The notes below the pieces were generated by a model. That model saw nothing but the letters and a program-made list of their open reading frames with translations, ran no database searches and was not told where the DNA came from. From Candidatus Manganitrophaceae bacterium (lineage in GTDB: Bacteria; Nitrospirota; Nitrospiria; SBBL01; Manganitrophaceae): a stretch of DNA of 64,000 nt. Shown one piece after another: positions 8,399-17,098 of this stretch (positions are counted from its first letter, which is position 1; every line of letters begins with the position of its first letter). The DNA lies in assembly GCA_016200325.1 (NCBI GenBank), contig JACQEZ010000016.1:62001-126000 (forward strand), in the 5' to 3' direction. The translations under genes were made by a program, and so were the position numbers.

Positions 8399-8659
8399 AT
8401 GGAATTGTCGGTAGAATCTGAGGTCGATAAGTATGGCGATGAGGTCCCGCGGGCCTTCTTCCTCGGCGCGCAGCGGATCGCGGTGGTGGAGGTGCTCGAC
8501 CGGTGGTTCGGCCGCGATCACCGCTACTTTAAGGTCCGCGCAGAGGATCGGAACATTTACATTCTTCGGAATGATCTCCCTGCGGACCGATGGGAGCTGA
8601 CTTTTTTTAAGGCTGAAGGGGGATCTCTTTCTGATGAGGGTTCAAGCGAAGGACATTAA
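8399..8659 (+). CDS. Small conserved protein, DUF6504-like
   Basis: Protein of 86 aa. It has the shape of a small all-beta domain: RAFFLGAQRIAVVEVLDRWFG, YFKVRAEDRNIYILR and DRWELTFFKAE, which recalls the DUF6504 group of short bacterial proteins with a conserved W and a final WEL. No function is known. The acidic, Ser-rich tail is probably disordered. It follows the helix-hairpin-helix gene by 26 bases and may share its transcript. Confidence 0.65.
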   Translation: MELSVESEVDKYGDEVPRAFFLGAQRIAVVEVLDRWFGRDHRYFKVRAEDRNIYILRNDLPADRWELTFFKAEGGSLSDEGSSEGH

Positions 8660-8870
8660 CCTGAAGCGCTCAAATCCTTTTTTAAATGCCCACTTTTACG
8701 ATACGGGATATCCGACCCGATCCCACCGAACAGACCCGAGGCCCGAATCCCATGACCAGTAGATCATCGATACTTTTCCTTTGATCTTGTTTGAAGAGAC
8801 AAAACCCCAGAACCGAGAGTCAAGACTATTAAGGAAAGAAAATAGGAAAGAAAATAGAAAGAAAATAGAA

Positions 8871-8894
8871 AAAAAATAGGGACAGACACTATTT
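8871..8894. repeat. Left 24-bp inverted repeat of the RAYT element
   Basis: Perfect reverse complement of 9600-9623. Its core is GGGACAGACACTATTT (8879-8894). The transposase stop codon (8889-8891) falls inside it. Outward of it, 8831-8870 carries AT-rich repeats of the form GAAAATAG. Confidence 0.85.
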
Positions 8895-9563
8895 TAGTGT
8901 TTTCTTGGGCCTTCCCCTCGGTAAAACGGTTATCGCTCGGCCGAGTTTCTGGCTTAACCTCCGAATAAATCCTTCTTCTCCGAGCGGTCGCCCTACCATC
9001 GTTTTCCTTCGAATCGCTTCCACATCCGCCGCGTTCTCCTCCGAGCCGATATATTTCCTCCATGACTTCGCGGAAATGCCGAGTGAATCTTTAAGATCGA
9101 CGACATACTCTTGACCCTCTGTTCCGCCGATGTGAGCCGCCGCGCTGGACCACTTCCACCCCCAAGGCTTTTTGACGATCTTGGCACGCACCGGATTCCT
9201 CTCAACATATCTCATCGCCGCCATCAAATACGGCTCATCGAGCAGACAGGAGTAAAACCGCCCCTGCCATAAGTGCCCAGAAGCGCTCCCCTCCTTATTG
9301 AAATATTGGGAATATCGCATATGCGCCACGCTGAATACCTTCGCTAATGAGTCCTCTTTTTGCGGCTGGACGATAAAATGAACGTGATTATCCATCAAAC
9401 AATAGGCCCATATCGATAGACGATACTTACGGCTGTATTCGCCAATCCACGATAAGTATTTTAAACGATCTTCGTCATTCCGAAAAATCTTCTGGCGATA
9501 ATTCCCTCTTTGGGTAACGTGGTAAGCGTGGCCGGGCACAACGATTCGGGCAATTCTTGGCAT
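8889..9563 (-). mobile_element. REP-associated tyrosine transposase (RAYT, Y1 HUH family)
   Basis: Protein of 224 aa. It is a single-strand DNA transposase-like enzyme: the HUH metal motif is MDNHVHFIV (His60, His62) and the nucleophile is probably Tyr84 or Tyr87 in HMRYSQYFNK. Other family marks are YHVTQRGN near 14-21, GHLWQGRFYS and YVERNPVRA. Such proteins mobilise or maintain repetitive extragenic palindromes. The gene sits exactly between 24-bp inverted repeats, with its stop codon inside the left copy, and all catalytic motifs are intact. No ribosome site is obvious, which fits low expression. The flanks carry further short repeats related to the inverted repeat core. Confidence 0.92.
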
Positions 9564-9599
9564 GCAAGATCATTACAACATCCAAAATGATTTGTCAAT

Positions 9600-9623
9600 A
9601 AATAGTGTCTGTCCCTATTTTTT
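9600..9623. repeat. Right 24-bp inverted repeat of the RAYT element
   Basis: Reverse complement of 8871-8894, core AAATAGTGTCTGTCCC (9600-9615). Together with the left copy it delimits a unit of about 750 bp. Confidence 0.85.
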
Positions 9624-9785
9624 ATATTTATTTTTTATATTTTTGCTATTTTCTTTGTCCCTATTTTCTTGTCCTGTCCCTATTTTCTTGTCCCTATTTT
9701 CTTTCGGCTTTCCCCCGCGCACCTCGGCCCACCGGCGGATCTCCTCGGGATCGATCGTCACCTTCGCTTCCCCTTTTTCTGCCAT
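9615..9785 (-). pseudogene. Small gene truncated by the RAYT repeats
   Basis: A frame of 56 codons begins at an ATG (9785) with a very good ribosome site (GGAGGGAG). The first 28 residues look like a real protein start: MAEKGEAKVT, then PEEIRRWAEVRGGKPK, a pattern I recall from small conserved bacterial proteins that continue with a VKGT-like segment. After KPK the reading runs straight into the repeat cluster and becomes low-complexity Lys/Asn until a TAG at 9615-9617 inside the right inverted repeat. The natural C-terminus is therefore missing. It appears to be a target gene whose 3' part was replaced by the element. Confidence 0.7.
9616..9705. repeat. Cluster of partial RAYT repeat copies
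   Basis: TGTCCCTATTTTCTT occurs in several overlapping or tandem copies between about 9656 and 9705, each a part of the inverted repeat core plus its AT tail. A matching series of reversed GAAAATAG units lies left of the element at 8831-8870. These look like degenerate REP units accumulated around the transposase. Confidence 0.7.
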
Positions 9786-10106
9786 GGCTCCCTCCTGGAA
9801 TAAATTTGTTTAAAAGGTCGGTTCCCTCTCAATCTTATCGCCTCCGGACTGCAATAAGCGGATGGGAGGGAACCGCTCCTCAGTTTGGAGTAGGCCAGTC
9901 GGAGATGAAGGGACTGAAGAAGGAAAAACGGAAAGTGGACAGAGAAAAAAGGCTCTGTTGATGAGAGCAGGGGAAGCGTTTTACGTTGAGACGGGGGGGT
10001 TCTGAAAACGGACTGTTTCGGCGCAGGCGGGTCCCCTGCCGCCGGTGAAGGGCATTGACCGGCGACAGGGATGGATGATGGACGAATGGTTTTTTCTAAA
10101 AAATGA
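9786..10106. other. Intergenic region with an inverted repeat
   Basis: CGGTTCCCTC (9819-9828) and GAGGGAACCG (9866-9875) form a 10-bp stem with a 37-base loop, upstream of the truncated small gene. No gene is supported. Confidence 0.4.
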
Positions 10107-10724
10107 TTATCTGTGTGCCGCGAAGTAGGGATTCTTCCCGCCGGCATGATCGGTGACATCCAACACGTCGACGATCTCAGGGACCGCTTTCTTGATGGCG
10201 ACGATCACCCCCTGCTTCAACGTCACCTCGGCGCTTCCGCAGCCGTGGCAGCCGCCGCCGAGACGGAGGTAGGCGACATGGTCGCGCACCCCGACCAGGG
10301 TGATCACGCCGCCGTGGCTGGCGACCGATGGATTGATCTCCGTGTCGAGGAGGTGTTTGATCGCTTTCGCCTCCGGGTTGTCTAAATCGGCGGGGACCTC
10401 CGTAGGAGCGGGCGCCGGCATCACCCCCTTCGGATTGTCGACCTTAAAACCGGTCTGATCGAGCGTGGTAATATAGTCGATTTTGACCTCGTCCAGAAAG
10501 GAAGCGTCGCGCGGCTCCATGAAGAGCTTCAGCCCCTCGGCCTCCGTGACGACGTCCCCTTCCTTTTCCTTCCCCGCCTCAACAAAGGCAAGGCTATATT
10601 CGACCTTCGTCGGTCCCCCCTTCGTCGTCAGGCGAAGCCCCTCGACGGTGGTTTTCTTCTGTTCCTGGTGATCCTTGATCAGCGCATCGATCTTCTTTCT
10701 AGCCACTTCAGTCACTTGAATCAT
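10107..10724 (-). CDS. NfuA-like iron-sulfur carrier protein
   Basis: Protein of 205 aa. The C-terminal NifU domain has GGGCHGCGSAEVTLKQG with the cluster-binding CxxC at Cys159 and Cys162. The N-terminal 90 residues have the A-type (HesB/IscA) fold pattern (VTEVARKKIDALI, GLRLTTKGG) but lack the A-type cysteines, as in NfuA. This arrangement carries a [4Fe-4S] cluster to client enzymes. Start taken at 10724 because GAGGAGG precedes it; the in-frame extension to 10838 has no ribosome site. A proline-rich linker (MPAPAPTEVP) joins the domains. It stands alone. Confidence 0.88.
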   Translation of the reverse strand: MIQVTEVARKKIDALIKDHQEQKKTTVEGLRLTTKGGPTKVEYSLAFVEAGKEKEGDVVTEAEGLKLFMEPRDASFLDEVKIDYITTLDQTGFKVDNPKGVMPAPAPTEVPADLDNPEAKAIKHLLDTEINPSVASHGGVITLVGVRDHVAYLRLGGGCHGCGSAEVTLKQGVIVAIKKAVPEIVDVLDVTDHAGGKNPYFAAHR

Positions 10725-10915
10725 TGGATGGTCCTCCTCTATCGCCGGATCATACCATACCTGTGTGGCGATATTCCTTAAAAATTTGCGCGGGTTGGAA
10801 GCGGGAAACGGATGGTTTGGGGGTATTCTCTTTTGCACGGCTCTACTCAGGCATTTCCAAACAGATTCAACCCTCAGAAGGATTTCCCTTTTACCTTTTG
10901 ACTCTATTCAAAGTC

Positions 10916-11896
10916 TTATTTCACCACCAAAACAATTTTGCCGATCTGCTCCCCCGACTCCATCAGCGCATGCGCCTCCCCCGCCTTCTCCAAAGGAAAG
11001 GTCCTATAAATAACCGGCTTCATCTTCCCCCGATCAAGCAGCGGCCAAACCTCCCTCTCCAACGCCGCGGCGAGGGCCGACTTTTCTTCCACCGAGCGGG
11101 GCCTTAAGGTCGACCCGGTGACGACCAGCCGCTTAAGCATTATCTTTCGAAGGTCGAGCGTCACCGCCGCCCCTTGGAGGGTGGCGATTTGAACCAGTCG
11201 GCCCTTCATCGCAAGCGCCTCCAGATTGCGGAGGAAATACGGCCCCCCGACGATATCGAGGATGACATCGACCCCTCTCTCTTCGGTGAGCTGCTTTACC
11301 ACCGAGACGAAATCTTCTTCTTTGTAGAGAATCACCCGTTCCGCGCCGAGCCGCTCGCAGACCGCGACAGATTCTCGTTTTCCAACCGTGGTGAAAACCC
11401 GGGCGCCGAAGAGATGCGCCATCTGAATTGCGGTGGTCCCGATTCCGCCCGAGCCGCCCTGAATGAGAATGGCCTCCCCTTTTTGAAGCCGGCCGCTGTC
11501 GAAGAGATTGGTCCAGACGGTGAATACCGCCTCCGGCAGGACAGCGGCCTGGATGAAATCAAAACCCGACGGAATCGGAAGGCACTGCCCTTCGGGTGCG
11601 GCGACAGATTCGGCATAGCCCCCGCCCGACAGAAGGGCGCAGACCCGATCCCCTTCCTTCCAACGGGTGACCTTCGCGCCGCGGGCGACAACGACTCCGG
11701 AAACCTCCAGGCCGAGAAGGTCGGAGGCCCCCGGCGGCGGGGGATAGGCCCCTTGGCGCTGAAGGCAATCGGGACGATTGATACCGGCGGCGTGCACTTC
11801 GATCAGCACCTCTTTCTCTCCCGGCGCCGGGCGGGGCCGCTCCCCGACCCGGAGCACCTCGGGGCCGCCGAATCGTTCGAGCTCAATGACTTTCAT
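10916..11896 (-). CDS. NAD(P)H-quinone oxidoreductase, medium-chain dehydrogenase family
   Basis: Protein of 326 aa. It is a zinc-independent MDR enzyme of the quinone oxidoreductase/PIG3 type. Features: GroES-like N-terminal domain with HAAGINRPDCLQRQG, then the Rossmann domain with the nucleotide loop LIQGGSGGIGTTAIQMA, LFGARVFTTVGK, DVILDIVGG, and a PRSVEEK segment common in PIG3 proteins. It should reduce quinones with NADPH. The ATG at 11896 lies 10 bases after AAGGAGGGGG; a TTG two codons upstream is possible. No partner gene is adjacent. Confidence 0.9.
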   Translation of the reverse strand: MKVIELERFGGPEVLRVGERPRPAPGEKEVLIEVHAAGINRPDCLQRQGAYPPPPGASDLLGLEVSGVVVARGAKVTRWKEGDRVCALLSGGGYAESVAAPEGQCLPIPSGFDFIQAAVLPEAVFTVWTNLFDSGRLQKGEAILIQGGSGGIGTTAIQMAHLFGARVFTTVGKRESVAVCERLGAERVILYKEEDFVSVVKQLTEERGVDVILDIVGGPYFLRNLEALAMKGRLVQIATLQGAAVTLDLRKIMLKRLVVTGSTLRPRSVEEKSALAAALEREVWPLLDRGKMKPVIYRTFPLEKAGEAHALMESGEQIGKIVLVVK

Positions 11897-12169
11897 ATTC
11901 AATCGACCCCCTCCTTATTTTTTATATCGATAATAAAAAACCGCTCCTCAGCGCATCCCCGGCTGGGCTCCTCTGTTATTCTACGGAAAAAGGAGCTCCA
12001 TTGAAAGAACACGGCTGGGGTTGACGTTCAACCGGTCCGGCTCGCCTTGTAAGCCGCTTCACCGAACGTCCCGCCGCATCGGTGTTACTTTAAGAAGAAG
12101 AACCGACCCGCCGGTCCCCGCCGGGGCGCGGCGGAAAGGGTTCCGATTTAAAGTGGGGAGGAATGTGAG

Positions 12170-12667
12170 ATGCGTGGAATGGCCCGTTCGTTGGGATTGA
12201 TGCTTTTTCTCGCAACCGCGCTGGTCGACTGCGCCCATCAGGGCGATTTGCACGGACAGCTCACCTCTCCCGCTCAGGCGAACACGGCGGTCATCATGCA
12301 TTTCAAGTCGGACCGCAGCGGTCACGGCGGAATGCTCTGGACCACCCTTCCCAACGGGGAGTCGTTCTCCGGAACCTATGTCCAGATTACCTCGACGACG
12401 GAGGAGAGGGCCGTCTCCCCCTACTGGGCCGGCTGGCCTCCCTACTGGACCGACTGGGGTCCGTACGGAGGCCCCTGGATCAACGCACCCGACTTCACCG
12501 CCTTTCGGACCAACTACTCCAACAGGGTGGTCGCCACCCTCTTCGGCAATCCAGGGGATACGATGCGCTGTCGCTTTGACCTGAAGAACCCTCCCAAAGG
12601 GCTAAGCGGCGGGGGGACTGGAGAATGCCAGACGTCGAAGGGGGAGAAAATCGACGTCCAATTCTAA
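12170..12667 (+). CDS. Exported hypothetical protein
   Basis: Protein of 165 aa of unknown function. The N-terminus is a signal peptide (basic MRGMARS, hydrophobic LGLMLFLATALV) followed by DCAHQGDLHG. The Cys could be a lipid anchor, but LVDC departs from the usual lipobox because Asp sits just before Cys. The middle contains a Trp/Pro/Tyr-rich stretch (YWAGWPPYWTDWGPYGGPW). The end has two Cys (MRCRFDL, GECQTS), perhaps a disulfide, in a pattern seen in secreted beta proteins. GGAGG precedes the ATG. I do not recognise the family with certainty. Confidence 0.75.
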   Translation: MRGMARSLGLMLFLATALVDCAHQGDLHGQLTSPAQANTAVIMHFKSDRSGHGGMLWTTLPNGESFSGTYVQITSTTEERAVSPYWAGWPPYWTDWGPYGGPWINAPDFTAFRTNYSNRVVATLFGNPGDTMRCRFDLKNPPKGLSGGGTGECQTSKGEKIDVQF

Positions 12668-13032
12668 TGCCCGACTGAAACATCCCGGGAAATGCTTCAG
12701 CAAATTGATTGCGATGCAACCGGCTTTTAGAGTCGGCAACCTCTTGCATTTTTTTGAAACGATTTGCATCCCTCCGCCCACGCTCGCAGCGCGTGCATGC
12801 TGGAGAAAGCAATAATGAACCGGTATTTTATAATACGCATTTCTGGAATGCTCTTTGCATTTCTTAGCACCAACCTGCAACACCCGATCTCTTCGAATCA
12901 GAAATAACGGTAAAAAAAACGACCTACTGAAAATTCGGATGACGGCGGCCCCGCTCTCATATCGCCAGAGATCGTGTCGATGGTTTTTTTTGGCGGGGCG
13001 ATATGGAATGGAGTCCATATTAGGATAACCGC
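12668..13032. other. Intergenic region before the GAF kinase
   Basis: AT-richer than its surroundings, with several TTGCAT/TGCAT words and a TATAAT at 12829-12834 that could serve as -10 for the kinase, although no good -35 stands at the right distance. Confidence 0.35.
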
Positions 13033-14254
13033 ATGAGCGAATTGCCGAAGGTCCCGCCGACTTCCCCCCGCGGCGCGGGCGAGAGAAGCGATGGGACTGG
13101 GGAAAAAGCCGACGGGGTCGATGTGAAAGACCGGTTGATCCGGGTGGTTCAAACCCTCTCGCTGGCGCGGGATCTGGAGAAGGTCATGGAGATCGTCCGT
13201 CATGCCGGGCGGGAGTTGACCGGCGCCGACGGGGTGAGCTTCATCCTGCGCGACGGCGATCTCTGCTATTATGCCGACGAAGCGGCGATCGGCCCTCTCT
13301 GGAAGGGAAAGCGTTTTCCGATGGCGAGCTGTATCTCCGGCTGGGCGATGCTCCACCGGCAGCCGGCGGTGATTGAAGATATCTATGCCGATCCGGACCG
13401 CCGCGCCAATCGGCGCGATCGGCAATTACTGGGCGGCGCGGCACCGGGCAACCCCCGAGGAGGTGGCGCTGCTTCAGGTGTTGGCCGACAGCGCTTCCAT
13501 CGCGATGGAGAACATTCGCCGCTATGAAGTGCTGGAGCAGAAGACGGCGGCTGCCGAGGAGGCAAACGAGATGAAATCGCAATTCCTCTCCACCGTCTCC
13601 CATGAGCTGAGAACGCCGCTGAACGCCATCATCGGTTACACCGATCTGTTGATCGACGGCATTTATGGACGGATGACGGAAGAGGCGCAAATGCCGCTGA
13701 AAGGGGTGCAACGAAACGCTGCGGACCTCCTTCGGCTGATCGACAACATTCTCAACCTGGCCCGCCTCGAATCGGGAAACCGAGAGGTGCAGACCGAGAC
13801 GGTGGACCTCGTCCCGCTCCTTCGCGAATTGATCACCGACTTGCGGCCATTGATCGAGCAGAAAGCCATTTTCCTTCGGCTGAATGTATCGTCCGCCCTT
13901 CTTACTCTTGAGTCGGATGAGGGAAAGATCCGTCAGATTTTTATCAATCTGCTCGCAAATGCCATCAAGTTTACGAAAAACGGCGAGATCAGCGTCACCG
14001 CCCGGGCGGTGCCTGAAAAAGGAGGGGCTGAAATCTCAATTCGGGATACCGGCATCGGCATCTCGGAGGCGGCGCTCCGGAAGATCTTCGAGCCGTTTTA
14101 TCAGACCAATGGAAGCAACACGCGCGAATTCGGCGGGGTCGGCTTGGGCCTGACGATCGTCAAACAGCTCCTCACCCTGCTGCGGGGAAGCATCCGGGCG
14201 GAAAGCGAGGTGGGGAAAGGATCGACCCTAACGGTGTTTCTCCCTTGTCGTTAA
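13033..14254 (+). pseudogene. GAF-domain sensor histidine kinase, frameshifted by an internal deletion
   Basis: Two overlapping frames make one kinase. The first (from ATG 13033) encodes a GAF domain: LARDLEKVMEIVRHAGREL, GVSFILRDGDLCYYADE, MASCISGWAMLHRQPAVIEDIYADPD. At about 13395 it goes out of frame. The second frame resumes with IRTAAPIGAIGNYWAARH, the last GAF strand, and continues through HisKA (FLSTVSHELRTPLNAIIGYTDLL), the N box (LLANAIKFTKNG), and G boxes (DTGIGIS, GVGLGLTIVKQ). The normal middle of the GAF fold (roughly 17-20 residues) is absent. A start at 13373 could still give a 293-aa kinase core without a sensor. Two response-regulator genes lie just downstream on the other strand. 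Confidence 0.85.
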
Positions 14255-14281
14255 CGGATGTTCATGCCGTCCGAGGGGGAA

Positions 14282-14674
14282 CTACGCGTTGGAGACGCGG
14301 GGCCGCTCTTTGTGAAGACAGCCCTGTACTTTGACGAGCAGATCGGTCGGATGAAACTTCGCCGGGATCAACTCGCCCGGCCCCTGCTTCAGGCTCTTTT
14401 CTTGGGAGGGGATCTCGGCCCGATCGGTGAGGATCAAAATGGGGGTCGACTGAAACTTTGGAAGGCTTTTGAGGGTGTCGCAGACGTCGAGGCTGTCGTT
14501 CTCAGGTAACTTCAAATCGAGCAGGACCAAATCGGGCCGATCTTTTTTCGCCTTCTCCACCGCCTGCCGCCCATCGGCCGCAAGAATCACTTCATACCCG
14601 GCGGCTGTCAAAAGCGCCGTCAGACGCGAACGCGTCTCCTGATGATCATCCGCAATTAAAATTCGATCCGACAT
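14282..14674 (-). CDS. Single-domain response regulator
   Basis: Protein of 130 aa consisting of one receiver domain. The acidic pair is in LIADDHQ, the phosphoacceptor Asp in LVLLDLKLPEND (about residue 52), the Thr in ILILTDR, and the Lys is displaced into IPAKFHP, so the fifth strand is unusual (QGPGELIPAKF instead of GADDYLVKP). There is no output domain; it should pass phosphoryl groups or bind a partner as CheY and Spo0F do. GGAG precedes the ATG. Its position, convergent with the GAF kinase gene and next to another receiver, suggests one signalling locus. Confidence 0.9.
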   Translation of the reverse strand: MSDRILIADDHQETRSRLTALLTAAGYEVILAADGRQAVEKAKKDRPDLVLLDLKLPENDSLDVCDTLKSLPKFQSTPILILTDRAEIPSQEKSLKQGPGELIPAKFHPTDLLVKVQGCLHKERPRVSNA

Positions 14675-14760
14675 CTGGACTCCTTCACGTTCATTTCATC
14701 AGACGATTTTCATCGAATGGGTTTCAGAAGACCGGGCGATTGAATTCCGGCTGGGTTGAA

Positions 14761-15147
14761 TCAGTTCCTCTCTTCAGAACCGGGGGGGAAGTATTTTCGA
14801 ATGGTGCCGACGATCTCCCTCGGATTAAACGGTTTGATCAAGACCGCGTCTGCCCCGGCGGAGCGGCTCTCTTCTTTGAGAGAGGCATCGGTTTTCGCGG
14901 TGATGATGACGACCGGAACCGAGCGAAGGTGGGGAATGCTTTTGACGGCGCGACAGACTTCCAGGCCGCTCAGCTCCGGCATCATGACGTCGATCAAAGC
15001 CAGATCGGGGTGGACCCGCTCGAATTCGTTGAGCGCCTCTCTCCCATCACACGCAAGGAAGACATCGTAGCCGGAGCGGGTTAAGAGGGCCCTGAGGATC
15101 TGCCGGGTATCTATATTGTCATCCGCGACAAGAATGCGACGTCCCAT
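14761..15147 (-). CDS. Single-domain response regulator
   Basis: Protein of 128 aa, one canonical receiver domain: LVADDNIDTRQ, phosphoacceptor Asp in LALIDVMMPELSG (about residue 53), Thr in VVIITAKTD, Lys in AVLIKPFNP. All five conserved positions are present, unlike the degenerate neighbour downstream. GGAGG-like ribosome site (AAGGAAGGAG) precedes the ATG. It is transcribed 86 bases ahead of the other receiver gene and probably on the same transcript. Confidence 0.92.
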   Translation of the reverse strand: MGRRILVADDNIDTRQILRALLTRSGYDVFLACDGREALNEFERVHPDLALIDVMMPELSGLEVCRAVKSIPHLRSVPVVIITAKTDASLKEESRSAGADAVLIKPFNPREIVGTIRKYFPPGSEERN

Positions 15148-15855
15148 CCATGGTCTCCTTCCATCCTTTTTGAACGGGAGATTTTCTCCCCCATAAGTAG
15201 CAACTCCGGTACGAGAGCGGAGCTCATTTTAGGTGATGACCATGGGAATAGATAGAACGGGAAAACCCATAAAGGAAGTAATCTATCAATTTAAAACCAC
15301 GTCGGGCCATGGAGGCCCGAAAACATCTAACCCACTATTTTATAGGATAGCACCTGCGCTTGAGGAGAATCAAGATGGTCGGGAGAAGGGTCTTTCTTAG
15401 GACGCCGGAGAAGGTCGGGTGGGGCATGCGCCACCGCTGGCAGCGCACGGCCTCATTTTCCGACCACCAGAAGGGTTAAGGTATCTTTGAGGATCGCGCT
15501 TTCTTCCTTCCGGCATCGGTGCCGGATCTGGAGGGACAGGAAGAGCGGGCGCGTCTTGAGGCCGAAATTAAATCGTTCGGCTCGCCGGAGATTTACGTGA
15601 AGTACGTGCAGGCATAGGCGGCGTTAAATTGGACCGGCCCAGTCCCCCAGGTCGTCGCCGACGGCAATGCCGGGGGAGCAGACCTGATCATTCGATTCCC
15701 CCTTTGGAAGAGGGTGCCGCCGCCTCGAAAAATGCGCCGGTCAAATGGAGATGGATGCAGCTGCATCCGCCCGCACAGCCTCTTCTATTTCTGGGTCCGA
15801 GGTCGACCGCGCCGACGGTCGCTTTGACGCCAGAGGCGCGGGACGATCGGGACTT
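15148..15855. other. Long intergenic region with a decayed coding stretch
   Basis: A stop-to-stop frame at 15480-15617 (+) reads like the end of a protein (GIFEDRAFFLPASVPDLEGQ, then EIKSFGSPEIYVKYVQA) but has no start codon and a TAA immediately before it. A small hairpin CGGGCC/GGCCCG lies at 15303-15319. Longer frames on either strand at 15629-16012 look like noise. The stretch is probably a gene remnant. Confidence 0.4.
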
Positions 15856-16140
15856 TCAGTTTGAACGATCCGATTTGATCCCATACGTCCGTGCGACTTC
15901 ATGGGTTGCTGAATACTCTCGCAAAAGCGTATTTCTCTCATCGGTCAGTTCACGAAGCAAGGGGTCTTCCGGGTCGGCGCTTTCCAACTCTTGGGTAAAT
16001 GCTTTCTTATAAGAGTTCACCTGACCTTCGGCAAAAATCAAATCGTTCCGAAGTAAGATTGCGTTAAAAACCAGAAACAGGATGACGATCGCTTGGACCA
16101 TCACCAGTCCGACTAAAACCTGATGTTTTAAAAAGCTCAT
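15856..16140 (-). CDS. Small membrane protein of unknown function
   Basis: Protein of 94 aa. One transmembrane helix spans about residues 8-30 (VLVGLVMVQAIVILFLVFNAI); the rest is a charged helix with heptad-like spacing (SYKKAFTQELESADPEDP, LLRELTDERNTLLREY), so a small coiled coil on one side of the membrane is likely. Start chosen at 16140 with GAGGAAG upstream; that puts it 7 bases after the stop of the preceding gene, so the two form an operon. I do not recognise a family. Confidence 0.65.
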   Translation of the reverse strand: MSFLKHQVLVGLVMVQAIVILFLVFNAILLRNDLIFAEGQVNSYKKAFTQELESADPEDPLLRELTDERNTLLREYSATHEVARTYGIKSDRSN

Positions 16141-16147
16141 CTCTTCC

Positions 16148-16480
16148 TCATTGTAATTCAAATTCCGGTTTGTTGAGCGTTCCTCTCAAATGCATCTCGG
16201 CTAACATTTTGATGAAGGTCCCGATCTGGGCTTTCGTCTCCTCTTTCAATTCCGGATCGATCTCACCATATAAAACCATCCATTCCAGGCCGTGTAGATA
16301 AATCAGGGCCTGCCGGTAATAGCGGTCGACCGAGGCGAGTCTTCCCCCCGCAGTCTGGCTCGCGGCCGCATCAACGATCTGATGAACGCGCTGGCTAAAA
16401 TAACTCAGCAGCGCCACATCCGTATTCAGGGGGCGCGCTACTTCATTTCCAATCGGCCCGATCAGAATTTGCGTCGGCAC
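16148..16480 (-). CDS. Hypothetical cytoplasmic protein
   Basis: Protein of 110 aa, mostly helical, without signal peptide or membrane segment. Recognisable stretches are LLSYFSQRVHQIVDAAASQ and YRQALIYLHGLEWMVLYGEI. No family is recognised. It precedes the small membrane protein gene and overlaps its longest possible start, which suggests a functional pair. Confidence 0.6.
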   Translation of the reverse strand: MPTQILIGPIGNEVARPLNTDVALLSYFSQRVHQIVDAAASQTAGGRLASVDRYYRQALIYLHGLEWMVLYGEIDPELKEETKAQIGTFIKMLAEMHLRGTLNKPEFELQ

Positions 16481-16602
16481 AAGGGACTCCTATCAACAAG
16501 AACAAAGGGTTGACCGCTGACGAACCATTCCTGATTTAATGAAGGAATAATCCGGCTGGGGATGAGCCCATATCTTACAATTCCTCTTTTCGGATGTTCA
16601 AC

Positions 16603-16635
16603 AAAAAAAGGGACCTCTCAGCGAGAGGTCCCTTT
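16603..16635 (-). terminator. Rho-independent terminator
   Basis: AAAGGGACCTCTC (16607-16619) pairs with GAGAGGTCCCTTT (16623-16635) around a 3-base loop; reading the minus strand, seven T follow (16609-16603). It serves the gene ending at 16721. Confidence 0.9.
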
Positions 16636-16720
16636 AAGCCGACCGGGGTCCATCTTTCATGAAAAAGTCAAAAGAAAGCGCCGCAGAATCGGAGGATCAA
16701 GAAGCGGCTGGTCGCTCTTT

Positions 16721-17098
16721 TTATTTCGCTGAATCTTTATTTCGGTTTTGGCAAAATGCCTCCATTACATTGCGGAAGGTCAATGCGGCGGGCGCGCGCA
16801 AGGTCTCCGCTCCGGCATTGAGCCTCTTCTCAAACAGGGTTTTCACTTCGGCGATTTCCAGATTCTCCAAACAGGTCGCCAGCCAGGGTGTCTGCGCTTT
16901 GTTCGCGGCCTTGAACGCCTCGATCGAAATTCCATCGATGACCCCGATTAAATAGGCAATCCGGTCACTCTCCGTGTCTTTCAGATATTGCCCGCCGGTA
17001 ATGATGCCCAATGCCACCCCTTCGGCGCCGGCAGGACGGAGGAAGAGGAGATTGAAGAGGAGAAAGACCCCCCCAAACCAAATTATCATTCTCTTCAT
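16721..17098 (-). CDS. Small exported protein, possibly Rap1a/Tai-like
   Basis: Protein of 125 aa. Signal peptide of about 25 residues ends at PAGA before EGV. The mature part begins with a helix (GGQYLKDTESDRIAYLIGVIDGI), and two cysteines (in LATCLENL and MEAFCQNR) could form a disulfide. The helix with RxAYLxGVxDG plus late Cys pair recalls Rap1a/Tai immunity-like proteins, but the match is weak and no effector gene is near. A strong terminator follows, so it is monocistronic. Confidence 0.65.
   Translation of the reverse strand: MKRMIIWFGGVFLLFNLLFLRPAGAEGVALGIITGGQYLKDTESDRIAYLIGVIDGISIEAFKAANKAQTPWLATCLENLEIAEVKTLFEKRLNAGAETLRAPAALTFRNVMEAFCQNRNKDSAK

Noticed and set aside
8831-8895. 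CRISPR-like repeats
   Set aside because: The units are short, AT-rich and lack spacers of even length; they belong to the RAYT flank.
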